This document shows positions 44,829 through 51,285 of a DNA stretch of 51,285 nucleotides, piece after piece (positions within the stretch are counted from its first letter, which is position 1; each line of letters opens with the position of its first letter). The DNA lies in contig NZ_PXWF02000324.1 of NCBI RefSeq assembly GCF_003011895.2, positions 1-51,285 on the forward strand, given 5' to 3'. The notes beneath the pieces are model-generated. The model was not told where the DNA came from. It did no database searches and worked only from the letters and a program-made list of their open reading frames with translations. Made by a program: the position numbers and the translations under genes. The stretch is from Massilia glaciei. Lineage in GTDB: Bacteria > Pseudomonadota > Gammaproteobacteria > Burkholderiales > Burkholderiaceae_D.

Positions 44829-45349
44829 AGACGGCGACGCGGGCCCGGTTGTTTTGGATCCTGATCATCGCGGGGGCGGGGCTCGCGGCGGCCGCCTATG
44901 AGGCCGGTGGAAAGCAAGAGACAAGCAGCGCGAATCGCGCACGCCGCGCCCCGGTCGCAAGCGCCCTTGTGCAGCAGCGGCCGGCAAGGCCGGCGCTGCT
45001 GCAGGAGCTGGAGGCGCTGCAAGTGGGGCGTGCGCAGACACCTGCCGCGGAATTGTTCGGCGCGAAATCATGGTATGTCGCGCCCCCGCCGGCGCCGCCG
45101 CCGCCGCCGGTGCAAGCTGCGCCGGTTCAACCGAGCGCGCCCCCCTTGCCCTTCACTTTCATGGGTAAATTGGTCGAGGCGGAGCGGCTTACTGTATTTC
45201 TTGTCAAGCAAGAGCGCGTTTACATGGCATCGGAGGGCGACGTTATCGACGACACATATAAATTGGAAAAAATCGAACCGGGGCGATTGACGCTGCTCTA
45301 TCTTCCGCTCAAAACGGTCCATACGCTCGTCGTGGGAGAATCTCAATGA
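44825..45349 (+). CDS. PilP/GspC-like pilus assembly protein
   Basis: 174 aa. One N-terminal helix (LFWILIIAGAGLAAAAYEAG), a disordered Pro-rich spacer (PPPAPPPPPVQAAP) and a C-terminal beta-domain: LPFTFMGKLVEAERLTVFLVKQERVYMASEGDVIDDTYKLEKIEPGR given in part as FTFMGKLVEAE and VYMASEGDVID. That is the homology-region fold of PilP/GspC that docks on the secretin. Overlaps both neighbours by 4 bp. Confidence 0.7.
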   Translation: MKTATRARLFWILIIAGAGLAAAAYEAGGKQETSSANRARRAPVASALVQQRPARPALLQELEALQVGRAQTPAAELFGAKSWYVAPPPAPPPPPVQAAPVQPSAPPLPFTFMGKLVEAERLTVFLVKQERVYMASEGDVIDDTYKLEKIEPGRLTLLYLPLKTVHTLVVGESQ

Positions 45350-47697
45350 AGTGCGGGAGGACGGTGCGATGTGCATTGCGCTGCTGCGCGGTCGCGGCGA
45401 CGCTCTTGCTTGGCGCGTGCGCCGGCCAAGCGTTGAACCGCGAGGGCTTGGCGCTGATCGAGCAAGGAAGCTATGAGCAGGGCTTGAAGAAGCTCGAGCA
45501 AGCGGCAAAAATGGATGCGGGCGACCTTCGTCTCAAGATGAGCCTGCTCAACAACCGCGAGCGCGTGCTGGCGCAGATTCTGGCCGGGGCCGACAGCGCG
45601 CGCGCGGCCAGCAATCTGCCCGAGGCCGAGGCCAGCTACCGCAGTGCTCTGGCGATCGCCCCCGGCGATCCGCGGGCCGTCGAGGGTTTGCGTCTGCTTG
45701 AAAAGCGCGACCTGCACGGCGAGATGGCGCTCCAGGCCCACGCTGCGCTCAAGAACGGAGACCTGGAGCAGGCCGAAAGCATGGCCTTGAAGGTTTTGAC
45801 GGTCAATCCTACGCACCGGCTCGCGCAAGACATACGGGCCCAAGTCGAGCGGGCGCGCGCCACCGACAGCGTGATTCCGCCGCAGCTCAAATCGCGCCTC
45901 ACCAAGCCGGTGAGTCTGGAATTTCGCGATGCCAACCTAAAGATGGTGTTCGATGTCCTTTCCCGCGCCAGTGGCATCAATTTCATTCTCGACAAAGAGA
46001 TCAGGAGCGATACCAAAATCACGATCTATGTGCGCAATGTGGCGGTGGAAGATGCGATCGACCTGACGCTGGTCCAGAGCCAGCTCGAGAAAAAAGTGTT
46101 GTCGGATAATTCCGTGCTGATTTACCCGAATACCCCGCAAAAGGTGCGCGAATATCAGGACCTCATCATTCGCAGCTTCTATCTTGTCAACAGCGATGCC
46201 AAACAGACCGCTAGCGTGCTCAAGGACCTTCTCAAGATCAAGGACATGCACGTCGACGAGCGCCTGAACCTGATTTCCATGCGCGATACGCCCGACACCA
46301 TCCGCCTGGCCGAAAAACTGATCAGGACCCACGATCTGGCCGATCCGGAAGTGGTGCTCGAGATGGAGGTGCTTGAGATTAACCGCACCCGGGCTCTGGA
46401 ACTGGGGGTGAGCTGGCCCGACACATTCACCTGGCTGGTGCCGGGCGTGAACGGCATCACGCTCAATGACCTGCCGTTTCGCCAGCATACCAGCGGGGCC
46501 CGGATCGGCGCCAATGCCAGCGTGCTGTTGAGAATGCGGCAAGACAGCAGCATCGCCAACGTGATTTCGAATCCGCGCATCCGGGTCAAGAATCGCGACA
46601 AGGCGAAAATCCTGGTCGGCGACCGGGTGCCGATCATCACGGCCACCGTCACGCCCGGCGCGACCAACCCAGTCACCACCGAGAGCATTTCCTATCTGGA
46701 TGTGGGTTTGAAGCTGGAAGCCGAGCCGGTCATCCTGCTCGACGACGATGTGTCGATCAAGGTAACGCTCGAAGTGAGCACGCTCGGCGACTCGGTGACG
46801 ACCCGTTCCGGTTCGCTCGCCTACCGGGTCGGGACCCGCACCATTGCCACCTCGTTGCGCTTGAAGGATGGCGAAACCCAGGTCTTGATGGGACTGATCC
46901 GGGACGAGGAGCGCAATACCGCGAGCGGCGTGCCGGGATTGATGGATCTGCCGGTGCTGGGGCGTTTGTTTTCTCTTCCGAGAAACGAAAAGCAGAAAAC
47001 CGAGATCGTGCTGTCGATTACGCCGCGCATCGTGCGCAACCTGATACGGCCTGATGCGCACGAGATGCAATTCTGGTCCGGGACCGACATCAGCATGAAG
47101 GCCAGGCGGCCGGTCCTGCAAAGCGTGGCTGCCACTGCCACTGCCACTGCCACTGGCGCTGGGACGGCGCCGCAGGCGCCGGCACTTGCGCAAGATCCGG
47201 TGCCCGCCCAATACGCGGCGCAGTCGGCGGCCCTCGCGCCCGTAGCGCCGGCGCCAGCGCCAGCGCTGGGCCCGGTCCAGCCACTCCAACTGAGCTGGCA
47301 GGCCCCACCCAGTGCGCGCGTGGACGAGCAATTTTTGGTGGCAATGATCGCGCTTGCGCCATCGCCGCTGGTCAGCGCGGCGCTGGCGCTCAAATTCGAC
47401 CCGGCGGCGCTGGAGGTGGTGAAAGTGGAGGAGGGCGACTTGCTCAAGCGAGCCAATGCTGAGACCCGCTTTAACCACACGATCGATGCGATGGGCGGCC
47501 GGTTGGCGCTGGGGATCGCCCACCCGGGACTGGAAGGCGTGCAGGGGCAGGGGCGCTTGTTCAACGTCACCTTCCGGGTCAAGGCTGCATCCCCGGCATC
47601 GCAGATCATGTTGAACAGCATGTCGCCATTGGGCCCGAGCGACGTGCCTATCGTGTTCAGCGTGACCGGCCCGCTATCGATTGCGTTGCAGCCATGA
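45346..47697 (+). CDS. Secretin (GspD/PilQ/MshL-like) with TPR region and C-terminal cohesin-like domain
   Basis: 783 aa. Lipoprotein leader with LLGAC (Cys25), then TPR-like helices to ~165 (EGLALIEQGSYEQGLKKLEQA). N0/STN region (FRDANLKMVFDVLSRASGINFILDK) and N1 (YLVNSDAKQTASVLKDLLKI) precede the secretin core (VLEMEVLEINR, NVISNPRIRVKN, VGDRVPIIT, GVPGLMDLPVLGRLF, KTEIVLSITPRIV). A linker with a (GCCACT)4 repeat at 47131-47154 leads to a ~140-aa cohesin-like beta domain (VDEQFLVAMIALAP, ALKFDPAALEVVKVEEG). It makes the outer-membrane gate. Cohesin-like tails occur on secretins of this type; the partner is unknown. Confidence 0.9.
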   Translation: MKCGRTVRCALRCCAVAATLLLGACAGQALNREGLALIEQGSYEQGLKKLEQAAKMDAGDLRLKMSLLNNRERVLAQILAGADSARAASNLPEAEASYRSALAIAPGDPRAVEGLRLLEKRDLHGEMALQAHAALKNGDLEQAESMALKVLTVNPTHRLAQDIRAQVERARATDSVIPPQLKSRLTKPVSLEFRDANLKMVFDVLSRASGINFILDKEIRSDTKITIYVRNVAVEDAIDLTLVQSQLEKKVLSDNSVLIYPNTPQKVREYQDLIIRSFYLVNSDAKQTASVLKDLLKIKDMHVDERLNLISMRDTPDTIRLAEKLIRTHDLADPEVVLEMEVLEINRTRALELGVSWPDTFTWLVPGVNGITLNDLPFRQHTSGARIGANASVLLRMRQDSSIANVISNPRIRVKNRDKAKILVGDRVPIITATVTPGATNPVTTESISYLDVGLKLEAEPVILLDDDVSIKVTLEVSTLGDSVTTRSGSLAYRVGTRTIATSLRLKDGETQVLMGLIRDEERNTASGVPGLMDLPVLGRLFSLPRNEKQKTEIVLSITPRIVRNLIRPDAHEMQFWSGTDISMKARRPVLQSVAATATATATGAGTAPQAPALAQDPVPAQYAAQSAALAPVAPAPAPALGPVQPLQLSWQAPPSARVDEQFLVAMIALAPSPLVSAALALKFDPAALEVVKVEEGDLLKRANAETRFNHTIDAMGGRLALGIAHPGLEGVQGQGRLFNVTFRVKAASPASQIMLNSMSPLGPSDVPIVFSVTGPLSIALQP

Positions 47698-48257
47698 CAA
47701 GCCCGAGCTTCCCGCTGACCTTCCGTTTGACCAGCGCCCGCCAGTCGTACGCAGGAAACTGCGTTGGCGCCGGTCGCGCGCTGCTCCGGGCCGTGCGCGG
47801 CTTCATGCTGGTGGAGCTATTGGTCACGGTAACGATCGTGGCGGTGCTCGCCAGCATCGCGCTGCCGCTCGCCGAGCTGGCCGTCAGGCGCCAAAAAGAA
47901 CAGGCCCTGCACGCCGCCCTGCGCCAGATCCGCAGCGCCATCGATACCTATAAACTGGCCGGCGATCAGGGGGCGATCCGCAAGCGCGCGGACCAATCCG
48001 GCTACCCGGATTCGCTCGACGCGCTGGAAGGCGGGGTGGACGACGCGCGCAGCCCGGAGCGCGCAAAGATGTACTTCCTGCGCCGCTTGCCGAGGGATCC
48101 CCTGTATCCGGACGCCCAGGCGCCTGCCGCCGACACCTGGGGGAAACGCAGCTATGCGAGCCCGCCCGACGCGCCGCGCGAGGGCACCGACGTGTATGAC
48201 GTGTATTCGCTCGCACCGGGCGCCGGTCTCAATGGCGTCCCTTACAACGAGTGGTGA
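47694..48257 (+). CDS. Prepilin-type pseudopilin 1
   Basis: 187 aa. The leader is unusually long (~42 residues) before RG|FMLVELLVTVTIVAVLASIALP, with Glu at +5. The body (ALHAALRQIRSAIDTYKLAGD, FLRRLPRDPLYP, DVYDVYSLAPGAGLNGVPYNEW) is GspG-like. Overlaps the secretin stop by 4 bp, so it belongs to that operon. Member of a set of three consecutive pseudopilins. Confidence 0.85.
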   Translation: MTSPSFPLTFRLTSARQSYAGNCVGAGRALLRAVRGFMLVELLVTVTIVAVLASIALPLAELAVRRQKEQALHAALRQIRSAIDTYKLAGDQGAIRKRADQSGYPDSLDALEGGVDDARSPERAKMYFLRRLPRDPLYPDAQAPAADTWGKRSYASPPDAPREGTDVYDVYSLAPGAGLNGVPYNEW

Positions 48258-48260
48258 GCG

Positions 48261-48653
48261 ATGGATTCAGGGACGAAAAACAAGCGTGGGTTCGGTTTCA
48301 CACTGATCGAGCTGCTGGTGGTCATGAGCATCATCGCGCTGCTACTGGCGCTGGCGGTGCCGCGCTATTTTCACAGCGTGACCCGGGCCAAGGAAGCGGT
48401 GCTCAAGGAAAATCTGGCGCTGATTCGCGATGCGCTCGACAAGCACTATGCCGACACGGGCGCCTATCCGGCCAGCATGGAAGTACTGGTTGCCAAGCGC
48501 TACTTGCGCAAGCTGCCGGAAGATCCGTTGACCGAGAGCGCAAGCACCTGGATCCCGATCGCTCCCGAGCGCCCGGGACAGGGCGGCATGTTCGACGTGC
48601 AAAGCGGCGCGCCCGGCACCTCTCTCACCGGCGAAGAGTACCGCACATGGTAA
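48261..48653 (+). CDS. Prepilin-type pseudopilin 2
   Basis: 130 aa. Short leader then FG|FTLIELLVVMSIIALLLALAVP, the classical cleavage site with Glu at +5. The body (LALIRDALDKHYADTGAYPASMEVL, YLRKLPEDPLTESASTW, GEEYRTW) is GspG-like and probably the major fibre subunit of this set. Three bp after the previous gene; the next gene starts within its end. Confidence 0.88.
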   Translation: MDSGTKNKRGFGFTLIELLVVMSIIALLLALAVPRYFHSVTRAKEAVLKENLALIRDALDKHYADTGAYPASMEVLVAKRYLRKLPEDPLTESASTWIPIAPERPGQGGMFDVQSGAPGTSLTGEEYRTW

Positions 48654-49135
48654 GCATCCGATTGCCTGTTGATCCGATTGGGCGCCAGCGCGGCCTGACC
48701 TATATCGCGCTGCTACTGGTGATCGCGCTGCATGGCGCGCTGTTGGCGGCGGCCGGTTCAGTCTGGCACACCGCGCAAAAGCGCGAGAAGGAGCGCCAGC
48801 TGCTATTCATCGGTGACCAATTCCGGCGCGCGATTCGCTCGTATGCCCAAAGCGGCCCGGGAATCAAGGGCCAGCTTCCCAAAACGCTCGACGAACTGTT
48901 GCTCGACCCGCGTTTTCCGGGGGTAAAGCGGCACTTGCGCAAGATATTTGTCGACCCGGTGACCTGGAACAAGGAGTGGGGATTGGTGAAAACGCCAGAC
49001 GCGACGGCCATCATCGGCGTCTACAGTCTGTCGGATGAGGCGCCCCTGAAGACGGCCAATTTCCAGCCTCCCGACCAGGCGTTCGAGGGTGCCGCCACGT
49101 ACGCAGACTGGAAGTTTGTGTACAAGCCACAATGA
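48647..49135 (+). CDS. Prepilin-type pseudopilin 3, lacking Glu at +5
   Basis: 162 aa. The leader ends RQRG|LTYIALLLVIALHGALLA. The cleavage glycine and helix are present, but +5 is Ala rather than Glu, as in GspK-type tip pseudopilins. It is much smaller than GspK. The body (FIGDQFRRAIRSYAQSGP, KTLDELLLDPRFPG, IFVDPVTWNKEWG) still resembles GspG. Likely a tip or minor subunit. ATG overlaps the preceding stop. Confidence 0.8.
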   Translation: MVSIRLPVDPIGRQRGLTYIALLLVIALHGALLAAAGSVWHTAQKREKERQLLFIGDQFRRAIRSYAQSGPGIKGQLPKTLDELLLDPRFPGVKRHLRKIFVDPVTWNKEWGLVKTPDATAIIGVYSLSDEAPLKTANFQPPDQAFEGAATYADWKFVYKPQ

Positions 49136-49192
49136 CGGGGCTTGACTTCAATTGCAGTTTCATAGGGTTCGGCCGGACTGCAAGCATGGCGT

Positions 49193-50404
49193 TTACTGGA
49201 TACTGCCGGCAAGCTCAAAGATCGGCAGATACATGAGCACCACGATGATGCCGATGAGCACGCCAATGACCGTCATCAGGATCGGCTCAAACAACTTGAC
49301 GAACCAATCGACCCAGCGCGCCATTTCTTCATCATAGAAATCGGCGGCCCGTTCCAGCATCTGTCCCAAATTCCCGGAGCGCTCGCCGGCGCGCAGCAAT
49401 TTCAAGGCAATCGGCGTGGTCAGATTGCTCTCTTCCAGCGCGTGCGAGAGAGAATGGCCTTCGCTCACGTGCACCGACACTTGCCGCAGGCGCTCGCGCA
49501 TGGCCCCTTTCAGCAACCCTTGCACCATGTCCAGCGCAGCGATGATGGGTATGCCGCCCTGCAGCGTCATTCCCAGCGAACGATAAAAGCGCGCCAGCTG
49601 ATACAGGAAGATGCGCTCGCGGATGCCCGGCAGGCGCGCCAGCGTCCGGCCCAGTTGCTCGCGCAGGCCTGGCTGTCGCAACGCGAACCAGCACAGCGCG
49701 ATCGCGCCGCATGCGCCGATGGCAAGCGCTGCTTGGTGCGCGGCCAGAAATCGGCCCCACAACATCAGCATCTGCGACAACCAAGGCAGCGGGCGCTCGA
49801 TTCCTTCGTAGACCACGCTAAATTTCGGCACCACGTAACCGAGCAGAAACAGCATGACCGCCGTTCCCACGGTCAGCAGCAAGGCCGGGTAGATCGAGGC
49901 GCTGGCGATGCTCTTTTTAACCTGGTCGATCTGCACCTGGTAGGCGATAAAGCGCGATAGCGTCTCGGCCAGCTCGCCGGTGCGTTCGCTCGAGCGCACC
50001 AGCGCGACGTAGAGATTGGGGAAGGCCGAGGGCGCCTGACCCAGGGCCTGGGAAAACGAGCGCCCTTCATGCAGGGCGCGCTTGATGTCGTCCAGCACCC
50101 TCTTGTGCTGGGGCTGCTGTTCCTTGTCGGCCAGGCTCTCGAGCGTGTCGATCAGAGACAAGCCTGCCCGCAGCAAGGTCGCCAATTCCTGGGTAAACAG
50201 CAGCAGCGGAAAAGCCGGCTCGCGCCGATGCCGCGCGGGGAGCCAGTTTTGTTGCGCGGCGATGGAGAGCACATGCATGCCCTGCGCGCGCGCGATCCGC
50301 ATCGCATCGGCCTGACTCGGCGCGTCGAGTACCGCCTCGACAATGCCGGCCGGCTTGCGCACTGCCTTTATATGGAAGCGCACGACGCCCTCGCGCGCTG
50401 GCAA
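49193..50404 (-). CDS. GspF/PilC-family platform protein (copy 2)
   Basis: 403 aa, inner membrane, two T2SSF domains: FTQELATLLRAGLSLIDTLESLAD...FSQALGQAPSAFPNLYVALVRSSERTGEL and LARFYRSLGMTLQGGIPIIAALD...LEESNLTTPIALKLLRAGERSGNLGQML. The full set of helices and the ending YLPIFELAGSIQ are intact. It is convergent with the pseudopilin genes and has the lower GC of that segment, unlike copy 1. So it is probably the original partner of the PilM-to-secretin genes. Confidence 0.93.
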   Translation of the reverse strand: MPAREGVVRFHIKAVRKPAGIVEAVLDAPSQADAMRIARAQGMHVLSIAAQQNWLPARHRREPAFPLLLFTQELATLLRAGLSLIDTLESLADKEQQPQHKRVLDDIKRALHEGRSFSQALGQAPSAFPNLYVALVRSSERTGELAETLSRFIAYQVQIDQVKKSIASASIYPALLLTVGTAVMLFLLGYVVPKFSVVYEGIERPLPWLSQMLMLWGRFLAAHQAALAIGACGAIALCWFALRQPGLREQLGRTLARLPGIRERIFLYQLARFYRSLGMTLQGGIPIIAALDMVQGLLKGAMRERLRQVSVHVSEGHSLSHALEESNLTTPIALKLLRAGERSGNLGQMLERAADFYDEEMARWVDWFVKLFEPILMTVIGVLIGIIVVLMYLPIFELAGSIQ

Positions 50405-50584
50405 TGAGCCGAAAAAGCGTTGACATTCATAGAAGCAATGCTACCGCCTTCGCAGCGGCATGCGTTGATGCTCGCCAAACATCAAGACATTGACATTTCT
50501 CTAACGGTAACGCCAACGCCGGTGGATCATATGCGGGCGGCGAGTTGCCGTGCTTTGGCCGGATCCACCATTGCCTCTATTCCT

Positions 50585-51238
50585 ATGAAGACAAAGATCA
50601 CGTTTCGCCCCGGAAGGATCGGTCGCCTTGCCATTGTCACGCTGTGCACTGCGTACGGCGTCGGCTCGCTTGGAGTTGCACCGCCCGCATGCGCCGATAA
50701 TATCTACATGCGTACCGATCCGGAAGGCGTGCAGTATTTCACCAATGTGCCGAGCGACTCAGGCTACCAGCTCGCGCTCACAGCAAGCGAATCCAGAACA
50801 GCGCCGCCGATCGTGTCGAGTGCGCGCCGTGACCGCGACCGCGGCCGTGAGCGCCACGCGCTGGTGGTTTCGCACGCTGCGGCGGACACCGGGCTTCCGG
50901 AGAGCCTGCTGCATGCAGTGATCAAGGCCGAGTCAAACTACAATGCGAACGCGGTTTCACCCAGAGGCGCAGTCGGTCTGATGCAGCTGATGCCGGAAAC
51001 CGCGCGTCGCTACGGCGCCCTCGATGCGCGCGATCCGGCCGCCAACGTGCTCGCTGGGGCGCGTTATCTCAAGAAGCTGCTCACACTGTTCGACGCCGAT
51101 CTTACCCTGGCCCTGGCCGCCTACAATGCCGGCCCGGCCGCGGTAGTGCGCAGCCGGCGCGCGGTGCCGCCTTATGCCGAGACGCGGCGCTACGTGCCGC
51201 GCGTGCTGGAATTGTACCGGCGCGATGGGGCGCCATAA
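50585..51238 (+). CDS. Secreted lytic transglycosylase (SLT domain) with DUF4124-like N-terminus
   Basis: 217 aa from ATG 50585; the frame extends left to 50420 but only this start puts a signal peptide (AIVTLCTAYGVGSLGV) first. A short DUF4124-like segment (IYMRTDPEGVQYFTNVPSD) is followed by the SLT fold with catalytic Glu in VIKAESNYN, SPRGAVGLMQLMPETARRYG, and LAAYNAGPAAV. Cleaves peptidoglycan, as needed to build a trans-envelope machine. Divergent from the second gspF across 180 bp that holds two TTGACA hexamers (50420 and 50490), neither with a matching -10. The final 47 bp show nothing. Confidence 0.88.
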   Translation: MKTKITFRPGRIGRLAIVTLCTAYGVGSLGVAPPACADNIYMRTDPEGVQYFTNVPSDSGYQLALTASESRTAPPIVSSARRDRDRGRERHALVVSHAAADTGLPESLLHAVIKAESNYNANAVSPRGAVGLMQLMPETARRYGALDARDPAANVLAGARYLKKLLTLFDADLTLALAAYNAGPAAVVRSRRAVPPYAETRRYVPRVLELYRRDGAP

Positions 51239-51285
51239 GCGGCTCCCGTTTGGGCATGGTCGCAGCAATTCTCAATTCAGATTTT

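Overview
This is a high-GC chromosomal window, most likely from a betaproteobacterium of the Oxalobacteraceae type (Massilia/Duganella/Janthinobacterium relatives). The evidence is the EpsB-EpsI exopolysaccharide order with exosortase B, a PEP-CTERM protein, and strongly G/C-biased third codon positions. The assignment is inferred from gene content; no rRNA is present.

Region 1 (1-4620) is accessory DNA. It holds an IS91-type transposase with a frameshifted tyrosine recombinase gene upstream, an orphan HicA-like toxin whose reading frame runs into the end of the IS, a small secreted protein with a (GCC)12 tract, a lower-GC secreted propeller-like protein, and a decayed P4-type integrase fragment. 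The fragment abuts the 3' end of tRNA-Arg(CCT) at 4620-4694, the usual geometry of a tRNA-integrated island.

Region 2 (4909-34172) is core-like and entirely on the plus strand. After the ABC-F ATPase uup comes an exosortase-B exopolysaccharide locus: CAAX-type protease, EpsL porin-like protein, priming glycosyltransferase, EpsD foldase, EpsE (Wza-like), EpsF (Wzz-like), EpsG (kinase-like), XrtB, EpsI, gmd, flippase, polymerase, three glycosyltransferases, a glycoside hydrolase, a WecG-type transferase, a secreted beta-helix protein, fcl, an NDP-sugar pyrophosphorylase and manC. manC, gmd and fcl make GDP-L-fucose, so the polymer probably contains fucose. Short tandem repeats interrupt the locus repeatedly, and several share one 14-15 bp motif.

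Region 3 (34236-39236) has a small lipoprotein, a 179-bp palindromic MITE flanked by CTAG, a 12-bp tandem repeat and an alpha/beta-hydrolase relic. On the minus strand follow a PEP-CTERM protein and a translationally coupled 1062-aa subtilase.

Region 4 (39525-51238) is a type II secretion/type IV pilus-like locus: GspG, GspF, GspE (frameshifted), PilM/N/O/P-like proteins, a secretin with a C-terminal cohesin-like domain, three pseudopilins, and a second GspF and a lytic transglycosylase diverging. Base composition drops sharply inside gspE near 42600, so the locus looks stitched from two sources. I do not see an unmistakably new defence or RNA system. The most unusual items are the shared minisatellite family, the hybrid broken gspE, the tRNA-linked island scar, and the MITE.
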